Part shown: piece after piece, positions 1 to 11,607 of the stretch
Layout of the letters: the number at the start of each line of letters is the position of its first letter
Position numbering within the stretch: the stretch's first letter is position 1
From: Carex sylvatica
Taxonomy: Eukaryota; Streptophyta; Magnoliopsida; Poales; Cyperaceae
NCBI GenBank assembly: GCA_964058845.1
Contig: CAXKVR010000034.1
Location: 496,001-560,000 of the forward strand
Direction of reading: 5' to 3'
DNA: 64,000 bases
Position numbers and translations under genes: made by a program
The notes under the pieces: generated by a model
What the model saw: the letters and a program-made list of their open reading frames with translations, nothing else
Database searches by the model: none
What the model was told of the DNA's origin: nothing

Positions 1-631
1 TCAAAATGAAAAGGGTTTCAATACCTCATGCCTACGGGCTTGTGTGCCAAAAAAAAAATGCACTCGGATTGTTTTTTACAGAATGAATGGTTTAGTAGCC
101 TTTAATATTTTGCATAAATCTTTGAATTGTTAAAACTATCAAATAGCGGAATCGTCAATTTAGCAGTGCCTTGTTTCATGCAGGAATGAAATATATTTTT
201 TTAAAAACCTAAATATCTACTAGTTATCGCGTAGTTAAATAACGCAGAAACAATTTAAAATATTTATATGGATTAATTCAATATATTTGAAAATTTGTGA
301 GCATCTAATAATTTTCTTATAGAAAAGCATGTCATTAAATAATTGATTAATAAGCATTATAGTTGAATCCCTATATTTATATTTATTTCTATTTGCAATG
401 TTGGTTGACGGGCCGCATATAGATGCAGCAGATGCTCTTTTGGAGCAATTTGCTTTGGTGGAGTTACAAATAAAAAAAAACATTTATATAATACAAAATC
501 TTGAACTACTAAGAATTTGGATATGAGGCTCTGATTTTATGTATCTCTGGCAATATAGACTAGAAACTACTGTCACAATTTTGTAGTACTACCGGGTATA
601 TTCATTAAAGTATCTTTCTGAAGATTCATGT
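1..631. other. 3' flank of the PI-PLC-X gene, no gene seen
   Basis: This AT-rich stretch lies downstream of the stop codon of the minus-strand PI-PLC-X gene and should include its 3' UTR. The open frames here are short and show no protein-family pattern. No repeat boundary was recognised. Confidence 0.5.
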
Positions 632-2834
632 TCACAGCAAATATGCATTAAGTAACATAATTTTAACAAGAACTAATTTTAGCCATGATTTCAACATAAA
701 ACCGGAAGAACTTGACGTGCCTGTTAATACTCCTGTAGTATTGGAGGTGCGGGGTGCGGGTTCCGCTTCCGGCATGTCACAGTTGCCAAATGAACCATTA
801 ACCTACACATGAGAATAAAAGGGTTCTTGAATATTTAAAATGAATTTAATTTACTTTTATTTTGTTCTCTGGTGCCTTTGTGTATCAGAACTTTAGCTTC
901 CCATTTGAAGGCTAATTATAATGATCATGTAGCTAAATAAATACCTTGCAAGAAGAAAGGTTATTACATCCACAAATTAGGCGTGCATTGGACACATCAG
1001 TTGCTTCAGCTGCTCCTCCCCCATCGCTTCTCTGCATCAAAATTGGTACTAAATTATCTCCATATGTTAATACGAGTAATGATTAATAAGAGTTTGAAGT
1101 GTAATGAATTACTGACAAAAATACTAGATTTAATTACTTGCCATAAAATATCATGACCTATCCTTTGCAAAAGTTGGGAATTAGAGTTCACAAAAATATT
1201 GATGAATACCTTGTAGAAATCTACAGCTATGTAATTAGCCCATCGGTTAGATGAGTTATGACATGTGTTTAACATGTCTAGGAGAGGCGCTGAGTTTTTT
1301 TTACAAGCAGTAGCAAAATCGGGAATATCGGGGAAATAGTTGACTAAAACCAGTGATCTCGACACCGTGCTCATGGGTGTTGACTCAGCACGGTTTGGGC
1401 ATGAACCCGCAGTCATGCCTAAAGTTCCATCTGCATAAAACAAGACCAATTCTAAAATATGTAATTACTGTGTTAACCATGGATGATTATAACTGATTTT
1501 AATACCATATATAGATTCTGCTACATGCTGTCTCGGGTCAGGTTAGATTCCTGCTTTATGTTTTCGTTGATTCTTTAATGAGAGAGAAGGTTCTCTGTGC
1601 AGTGATTTGGGCCTGATATAGTGGAATTAAACATCAATTGCCAGTTGCAGTTCTAATTCATAATACCAGTCAGATCAAATGTCAATGTACCGGACCAAGT
1701 TTCAGATGGACTATTACCTGAAATTGACAGTACTGTTTCTAAGTTTAGCCTAAACAAAACAAAAATATAAATTATGAATGAGAAGTTAATCTCACATTGA
1801 TTTTCTACAACATATCTCCATTCATAAGCAATGCCTTCTTTATTTTCCTTCCAGGATTTTGATGTGAAAACCAGTAGTCTCAGATTTGACTTTATCATGT
1901 CACTCAAAAGAGGCCAATTGCCTCCATTTTTGGGCATGCGTGAAACTGGAAACCAATATTTCATTAGGCCGGATGCATTGAAAACCTTTGGGAGACCCAT
2001 AGGAGACGTCACATAATCTTCTATAAATATGGTTATGACTTCTGATGGGTTGGCTTCAAGGAATACATTAATTTCTTTTAGCACTTCTATGGCTGGCACC
2101 TGGGCATTAATTTAATTAATTAATATACTTAATGCAGCAATCTCATAAGAAATAACTTAAAGTAGAATTCAGTATTCAACGAGAGAATGTTGGCAAATAT
2201 TCTTTCAGGAAGTCGACTTACAAATGCAGTATAGTTGTAGCAGTTGCCGCCATAAGAATGACAAAGCCAGACGTCATTTTGGAAATCATACATGTCAAGC
2301 ATTAATCCCCTCACTCCATTCTGCATGCACACACAAATCAAATATATTTGATGACATGTCTCATAAGATATATAGAACTACAATTTTAGTAGTTGCTCCT
2401 CAGGCAATCTAGTATGCTGAAGTGTGATTAAACATCCAACCTCTGTCTGCTGTTTTATTTTCTAATAACTATCAAATAGTTTATCCATTTTCCTTTGTTT
2501 TTAATGGCCAACTCTAGAAAGACACATGCCTTCTTGACCTTCTCTCTCTCTCTCGCTCGCTCTCTCGTTTTTTAAGGTTCTTGACCACCCCCCATATCTG
2601 CATTTCTTTTAGTTGAAAACTTTGCAACTGGTTAAACTTTGGTTGAAGTTCTGTTAGGCGTCCAGGTGAAAAGGAATGTTATTTATGCAATATAACCCTT
2701 GGTAGCATCTACCAAGTTTCTCAAACAAAAGAAAACTTTGCAACTGTTCAATGTATAAAATTAAACAGCCCTGTTGCTCGCAAGATTTATATTTTGATTA
2801 TGAAATGTCATATATATTCACATTCACACACCCC

Positions 2835-2867
<33 letters not shown>

Positions 2868-5800
2868 CAAACACCCTGCGAAAATAAATTGTTGAATTTT
2901 CTTAATGCCTTGAATACCTTGAAATATATTCTAAGACATCCTATTGTAAGGAGTAAGGACAGTTCATTCAGAAATATCAAGTCATATCATAAAGTTAGCC
3001 AAACTCAGGCTTCCACAGAAGATCAGGAAACTACATTACACGAAAAGAAATAAACATCACATATTCTGGGCATACTAAAAAAGAATCACAACCACAAGAG
3101 CCGTGTCATGTCACAATTTCTTTGTGTCAAAAGCAACATATCTTTTTCAAACATAAAAGGAGAATAAGCTCCCATAGCAACACTGTTTGAGTTTCCTTGG
3201 CATCAGCCACATCAAGTAGTTTTTTACGGACTAAATAAACTCTCCAGTCATTGATGATCCGTTTTCTATAATAATTTAACAAGGTTTTGGGATTTAACAA
3301 CAATCACATTTGACGTTAAAAAACATGATCAGGCTGGAAATGGTGTAAGAGTATTTCTATCTCAGAGAATAATTACTTCAGTGGTTTTCGGGAGAGCCCC
3401 GCAACACTAACAGAGATCTTGGGTATTATAATTGCAATTTTCATGCTCATACTATTATCAATTTTGCCAAATTAAAAGAAAATGTGAGTTTCATAAAAAC
3501 ATTTATCATCCAATCAGGCTAAGCAGGTTGTTTGACTGAAAAATTATGAATTTGCTAGAGAAACCTTGCCTTGAGTTTTCAAAGAGTTGGCTACAGTAAA
3601 AACACTATTTCTGGTGTAAGTTAAAAAAAAAAAAATCCTGCGAGTGCGCAGAACTGAACCCAAAATGGAGCTCCCAAAAACATACTAGCTCTGACAAGGA
3701 AACGGATAAAAAGTTATTGGTAGTTCGGAATCAAACTTACTAGAGTTTTACTTCAATCCAGCGAAAATTCAATATACAATTCATAATTGAATTATCTTGA
3801 CAGGGCACACGTGATGAATTCATAAAAAAACTTGAAAAATATCATGAGCTTCTTCTCATTATGTACTGTCGGCCATTCAAGAACCTAATCAGTGTATACT
3901 ACATTACTACTTGCATGTTAAATTGAATATATCTGTATTATTATTACCTTGATACTGCATTCCCAATCAGTGTATATATTATATTATTTGTATGTTAAGT
4001 TGAAATAATTTCTATTTTTTATGTACATCCCAGGGTACGCCCAGGCGCCCAGCTTTGCAGATTTTACATGTTTGCTCAGGCCTTCAGACTTCAGAGTTGG
4101 CAGCAGCATCTAAGACTTTAAACCCATACATTGAATTAATATATTTTTTCTTTCCTTGCAAGGCAAGACAAACAATGCAAGTTATTGCAAAGGTTGAACT
4201 TTTTCGTTGCTATTTTTGGAAGGACGCAAGCTGGAACAGGAATTAAAACAGTAACACCAACCGCCACTACTGCGTCTTGTGAGTCTTGTGTCACGAAAAA
4301 ATAAAAAAAATAAAAATTTCTAGGGTTTTGTTTATTGAGAAAAACACAACACAAGATCCATGTGTGACAACACTTTCTGTGCAAAAGTAAACAGATCCTT
4401 TTAAGAAATAAAGAGGAAATATAAAATCTTTGAAACAAGAACAAATTGGTGCGGGTTGTTACCTTGGTATCTTTCACAATAATTTTCCATGGGTTAAATA
4501 AAACTCTATATCATTAATAATTCTTTCATTTCATGAATCAACTAAGGTTTTGGGTTTTTAAGGGCTATGCCACTTGACACAACAAAATCAGGTTAAAAAT
4601 GATTAATCTCTCATTATTCTATATCAAAAAATTGGGCAAATGACCACCTTGTCCTTGAAGACTGTAAAAGATTTTTCATCCATGGAAAAAATACATCACA
4701 ATTCAAACTTTTCATACTATCTCAAATTACCAATTTTGGTAATAGAAAAAGGAATTGTGAGATTCATGAAACCTAATCAGCCTTTTTAGACTTAGATGGG
4801 GAACAGGGTCATTGTTTAACATTCAATACTCAAGTATAGATTATTTATTACTATTGTTCAATTTGCATTTTGCACGCAAAAAATTAATATATGATGAGTT
4901 GATGATGACACATAATTGTGGTTGACGTGCAGTTTTAACAAACAGAAAACCATTTTTTTTGTTTCTTTTTTGAAATAATTTACCATTGCAGTTAGGATCA
5001 ATACAAATTATTACTTCTATATATACTCATGTGTCCAATTGAAAATTGATCTTATTTCTATACAAATGATTACTTATATATACTCCGAAAATGCTTCAAT
5101 ATTTATCAAGGTTTTAAATAGCGATTATCGCGTCATAGTAGAAAGACTTAAAAAAAAGCTATTGCAAATAGCATAGCTATAGCAAAAGTTATTCAACTAA
5201 TTATTAACATTTTTTGTTTAAAAAAATTATATTTTATATTTCTACTAATTATTAACATTATCTAAAGTCTCATAAAGCAATAAATAACACAAAACTGATT
5301 AAGAAATTAGAATATTTATATTGAACCCGTACAAATCCCAAATTGCTATTTAAAATATCTCTAATAATATTATAAATTATCTATCTTTTTTCTATTCAAA
5401 ATAATCTAAACATCATGGCATAAACTTTTTTTTTATATTAAAAAAACATAAGCATCATAGAATAAACTATCTATCTTTTTCTATTTAAAAGCAAAATCAA
5501 TATCGACCTTGAAAAAAAATGATCTTTAAAATTAATTTTTAGTTTGGGACTTTATATAAAAACCTATTTAGTATAGCATGCGCTATAGTACGCAGCGTAT
5601 AGCGTAGATAGCGGACCGCTATTACCGCTATAGCGGTCGTAGCTCAAATAGTGCACTTTTATCCCATAGCGTAGCGTTTAAGGTCCGAAAATGCTATAGC
5701 CAGAGGCAGAACTAGAATTTGAGTATAGGGAGCTATGTAAAGTTGGGGGTGCTAATACATATAAAAGATTAGTAAGAAAACTGATTGATTAACTCTCCCA

Positions 5801-8800
5801 AAATTCCATTTCTTCTACTAAATCTAGGTACTTGATAATAAAATTTTGAAAAGTTGGGGTGGCTTAGCACCCTGCTAAGCTTATGTTCCGCCCTTGACTA
5901 TAGCGTCGCTATAGCGTGCTATTTAGAATACTGATATTTATGCTTTTATCAGAAAAACTTATAACAATATAGTTAAAATTCACAATATTACAAAATTATG
6001 TGACGTCCTAATTTTTTTGTCCAAATATGGTTATATTTTTATGTTTTTATTATAATTTTTTTATAAAAATATACTTATTATTTAAAATAATTATAAAATT
6101 ATATCTCATCCTATAATTTCGTCAAACGTATCAAAATTCTCGCCCCTGATTATAAATTCAATCGGGCAATCCCAACTTTCCAACCTATCCATCGTAAATT
6201 GTGAAATACTCTGGCAGATGAAGTCCTAAAAACATTAGGATTTAAATATTTGATTATACTTCACAATTGTAGCCGCATTTCACATTGAGACTTAACATAA
6301 TAACAAATTATCAATACATCCGACTACTTTGTGTTTTCTTTTTTGTTTTTCATTATTGCTACCCACAACTGTTCCACCTGTCCGCAGAACTGGAACTTCC
6401 CCTCAGTGGGAAAAGGAGTTGTGGGAACAAACGCAAACTATCACGTGGACTTATGAAGCGGTGGCTTTCTACTTTTTTTTTTTTTTTTATTCTTCTACGA
6501 GGAAAGACCAATAGGCAACACAATTCCACAAGTTTACGGAAATCAAAGCTTTACGGAAATCAAAGCTGAGACCAGGACAGCAGTACCAACCGTTTTTTAG
6601 TTACCACTCCAATAAATTAGAATTAAGGACCTGTTCAGCTCTGTAAAATGAAAATCACTGTTCACGTAAAAAAATAAAAATTTATTCAGACTGAATTTAT
6701 TTTTTCCACGTAAATAATAATTTTCAGTTCAAAATTTTTGCATTCCCGTACCTAGAGGATTGCAAATACCCGATGGGGGCGGACCCGACCCGTATCCGCC
6801 CGTGTCCGATACCCGGGTTACCCGTGCCCGAGCCCGGGTATGGGTCGGGTAAACGGGTACACGGGTACGGGTAAAAAACAGATAGGGTACAGTTATTTGG
6901 TTCAAAACCCGAGCAAACCTGGTTCGATTTACGCCCGACCCGACCCGACCGACCCGACCGACCCGACCCGACCCGACCCGACCCGACCCGACCCGGACCC
7001 GTACCCAACCTGGACCCGACCCCGAACCCGTACCCGTTAAAAAATTCAAAAAAATTCAAAAAAATTCAATTTTTTTTGAAATTTCGAATTTGCCGCCTAA
7101 AAAAACAGAAAAAAAAAAAACGGGTACCCAACCCGGACCGCCCTACCCGTGCCGGGTACCACAGGCACGGGTATAACTCGGGTCGGGTACGGATTTTGAA
7201 AAATATACCCGAGTATACCCGACCCGAGATACCCGTATACCCGACTTACCCGTACCCGACCCAAACCCGTACCCGACCCCGGGTACGCCCGGTCCGCCCG
7301 AACCCGGTCCGAGAGCACTCCTCTACCCGTACCCATTCTCAATCTCACTGTGCAGCCGAACAGACCCCAAATGAATACCACCCATAAATTCGAAATTCAG
7401 ATTCCGCCACGATCGCAGATTGAATTCGCACACAGATCCCGAACCCGTTCGCGTACTGGACCTGCGGACCAACCCGTTCGCAGATTGAACCTGCGAACAG
7501 ACCCGTTCGCGTATTGGGTCGACGCATCGACCCGTTCACGTATTGAGTCGATGCACCGACCCGTTCGCACCCCTGATCTGTGCACGTGGTAGATACGGAT
7601 AAAAAGGGCTCTCCGCATTCATTTTTACCATCCAAGCCGTCCCCGTCTGCGCACTCTGCACAGTAAAAAAGGTAATTTTTTTTTTAAGTAGTTTACTTTT
7701 ATTAAATAGTTTAGTTTAGTTGGGTACTAAAATTGTAGCTTATTATAAATTACATCAAAATATTTGTGTATATACACCAATTTAGAATTAAGAATTCAAT
7801 TTAGACCAATTTAGATTAAGAACTGTATTTAGAATCTAGAAATTATATTTAGAATTTAGAAATGTACCAATTTAGAAATATCCAAAAATTGTAATATATT
7901 ATTATTATTATTATTATTATTACATTGTTGTATTTAGACCAAAATAGAGTAGAAAGGCACCAATTCGGAATTTTTAATCTTGAATTAGCATAGATTGTAT
8001 GATTTTTTACCGATTCATCCAAGAATGGTGATATATTATTGAATTACCATAGATATTTGTATTATTATTAGATTTGTTATGTTTGAAATTATCGATAGAG
8101 ATCAAAATTGACAAAATTGATAAATTTGATTTAAGTATGGCGTCAACCAGCGGTAGCAATCAAAATCGTACGCAAGATGATTTATAATTGGATTTATAAC
8201 TAGCCCGTACCATATTTCCAAATATAACAAAAGAGAGTATCAGCCCTCTTTACTTGTATAAATTCGAGGAGCACAAGATCAGAAATGCATATGTAAGTTT
8301 ACGTTTTGATAAATGCAAATAATTTTCATTTTCATTTAGATAAAAATAGGTAAGTTATGTTTGTTTGTTTTGAAATTGAATGCAGACTCATACCTTGATG
8401 GCGACGCAGAACAATCAAATGAGTACCCTCTACGACGATCGATACGCTTTCGCGTTAAAGAGTTTGGGTCTGTGGCATGTCTCACAGCTGACCCCCATTG
8501 TCGCAGATGTCGCTCTTCTATCTGCGTTGGTCGAGAGGTGGCGACCGGAGACACACACATTCCACCTGCCCGTTGGAGAGATTACGGCGTCTCTCCAGGA
8601 TGTCAGTTGTCTCTGGGGACTGCCTATTACTGGACGGGCTGTGACTGGTGTGGAGTACGGGGACTTCACAAAAGACGTTAAAAAACTGTTGGGACCCAAC
8701 CTGATGAAGGAAAGGTCCCTCAAGAGGTCGAAGGTTTCATCGAAGAATGACATTAGTATCCCTTATTTGCGGGCAGCATTCAAGTAAGTTTTTTTTTGTA

Positions 8801-11576
8801 ATAGTAAGTATTTGATTGTGATGTTTCATACTATGTACTAAATTATTTCGTATTTATAGAGGAAAATTGGATGAAAATGCGCGTGAGGAGGTGGTAGATC
8901 GGTGGACACGGGCTTACATAATGGAACTGTTCTTTTGCTGGTTGTTCTCAGATTCATCTGGGAGCACTGTCACTGCTTGTATGCTGGAGTGGCTGAGGGA
9001 CTTGGCAGACCCTCCATAGATGAATTGGGGTGAAGCGGTATTAGCATGTCTATACCGAGGTTTATGCATTGCGTGCCGGGTATAAATTATTTTATCTTCT
9101 TATTTTAAATAAATTATTTTCTCATATTATATTAAAAATAACTGCAACTTGTATGAAAATAGTTAAAAAAAAGTTGGTTTGTACGGACCGATTGGTCTCC
9201 TACAGCATTGGTCGTGGACGAGATTTCCATTTGGTCGTCTGCAACCACGAGTAGACGGTTGGGCTCCAGACTGGGGTCATCCGGACGAGGAGACCTGTCC
9301 TGCTTATGCTCAGAGATTCTGCACTAGAAAGACTTATGTCGCAACCCCGCACGGCAAGCCTTCGAGAGTTTGGTTTTTTCAGAACTCAATTCGAGCAGAT
9401 GACTCTAGATCTACATGTGGAGTGGAGGCCGTCCGACTTTCGCGTCGTGATTTTTGAAGAAGACGAAGAACCTTACTCTTTCCTCACAAAACTTCCTTCG
9501 ATCTGCAGTCGCGAGCGAGAATATTGGTTTGCTCATGTGCGAGTTATTTTTTATTTTCTAGTTTACAATTTCATAAACATATTGTAGTTTAAAATTGAAA
9601 CTTAGACTGTGAAGATATTGTAGTTTACAATCTCCATGCCCATGCTGCTCTCATGAAAAAACGATACATTGGTTTAGTGGTTGACTTTGAAATAATTTTA
9701 TATTGGATTTTCGGATTTGACCTTTTTATTGCCTCCAACAAAGGGACAACCAGCCCGTAAGACCCCTCTCAACTATCAAAGGCCTGAGCAATTGCTAACT
9801 CTCTACCACGCCATAATTTGTTGTACTTTGAAATGATGCCCTCGTACCTTTTAGCGCATAAGTCAGCGACTGTCCGGATAGAAATATCAGCATTTTTTTC
9901 CAATGACAATTTTATATAGTTGGCGACCATAGCGGACGTCAACTGTGCATGATCTAACCTGGATGCCGATGCGTGACATGTGTGCTTAGCTACATTCTTC
10001 GTGATGGCCTAAGTATTACCAAAGCCTGTAGCCCTCGCAACCAACGCCCACCTACACCGGGTGCTAACACACTTGTACCTCAGCCTGGTAGTATTGCTGT
10101 GTGTATTTTTTATCTCCCTATTTTGTTTGATGTGCCAGTGGTTAATTGTATCTTTCATCTTATCTTTGCTGTCATATGTAATCCCTTCAGACAATTCATG
10201 TTTTTCTCCCTTTTAATTTGCAAAAGAAACAACAAAAATTAAATAACATCAATTTAATAACAACAATTTAATAATTAAATTAAAATTAACAAACATACCT
10301 CACAAGTCGCAAAAAAGAGCTATCAGCCTCTTCAAACCCTGATGTGTCATGAAATTACTCAAATGGATGTCTTTCCCCACGACCCACTATATGCCACTTC
10401 CGTCTACCAAGCACAGGAATACTAGTATTCTCATCATTGTGATCTGATACTCCACCGTCTCCATTATCATCCCAATTAGCCTGTGCCTCCCTTTCTTCAG
10501 GATTCTCGTCAGTATTGTGAGCATAATAAAGCCGTTCTGGGATTTCAAATCGGTCCCTTTCAGATTGAACTTGGCTAGATGACGATGATGGAATCTGAGA
10601 TCGACCCCTGTCAGATTGGACCCTACTAGGGCCCGCTTCAGATGGGGCCCGATTAAGATCCGTTACATATTGCTCGAGCCCCAAACCCTGAGTCAACTGC
10701 AACAATTGTCTAGTATTCTGACTGGAGTTATGTTTAGGATTTTGTCTGGGGTTGGCTACCACATATAACTCTAGGAACTTGAAAGGATTGGTTATATTCA
10801 TTATCATTTGGACATATAACTCCCAACTGCTATTGCCTTGTACCAGTAGCTGTTGGAACCAGGTTTGGTTGCCTTAGCTAATATTGATCCTTGCGACAAT
10901 TATCAATTCATAATACGGAGGTCACTACCGAGTTGTTGATACACTTCTCTATTTATACCTCTAAAATTCAAACCTAAGCCGATATTGAACATTTTTGGCA
11001 TTTGGTGGCTATAATAAGCGTCATTTGGTCCTTGTAATACTTCACCACCAAAATAACAAGCAATCTCAATCATAATTGGTTGAATGAACCTAATATTACA
11101 AAATAATGCACTAAATTAAAAAATACTACAAAAAATAATTGTTTTAAAAAAAGAATGAAAAAGGTAATAAAACGCACTTATGTAGCAGCCTTGCTGTAGA
11201 ATGAGTGGAGAAATGGAAGACAAAACTGATCTGCTGTGTATTTAGTCTCAACCTAACACGTGCGCATATTAGAGGTGCGAACGGGTCGGTACGCTGACCC
11301 AATATGCGAACGGTTCGGTCCGCAAGTCCAGTACGCGAACGGTTCGGTCCGCAAGTCCAGTACGCGAACGGGTTCGGGATCCGTACGCGAATTCAATCTG
11401 CGAACGTGACGAAATTTGAATTTCGAATTTATGGGTGGTATTCATTTAATTCAGATTTATTGGAGTGGTAACTAAAAAAAGGCAGTACCAACCGTCATTA
11501 TGAATTACTTTTTTTTTATCTCATTTTTTTTTGAATAAATGATAATAATATTTCTATTTTAGGTACCTAACAACTC

Positions 11577-11607
<31 letters not shown>

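Larger units (their letters stand above)
6593..11480. mobile_element. MULE (Mutator-like) DNA transposon in PI-PLC-X intron 3
   Basis: The outer ends form inverted repeats containing AGTTACCACTCCAATAAAT (left at about 6599-6617; inverted at 11456-11474). Inside, the similarity resumes and extends for over 150 bp (7369-7580 against 11280-11455 inverted: AATGAATACCACCCATAAAT, then GTTCGCGTACTGGAC blocks). Long terminal inverted repeats are typical of MULEs. The flanks carry a 13-bp direct repeat, GCAGTACCAACCG, at 6580-6592 and 11482-11494; this is slightly longer than the usual 9-11 bp. The cargo is a broken plant-mobile-domain gene (plus strand) and a broken MuDR-type transposase (minus strand). 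The left terminal repeat is split by a nested Tourist-like MITE that itself carries a hAT element. Confidence 0.8.

Noticed and set aside
1653..1740. An extra PI-PLC-X exon encoding SPSETWSGTLTFDLTG
   Set aside because: Joining 1796 directly to 1430 restores the family sequence ENQYGTLGMTAGSCPNR, so this stretch is intron.
6724..7387. Several overlapping 60-110-aa open frames on both strands, rich in Gly, Arg, Thr and Pro
   Set aside because: They are translations of the CCCGACCCG-type repeats inside the hAT element and resemble no protein family.
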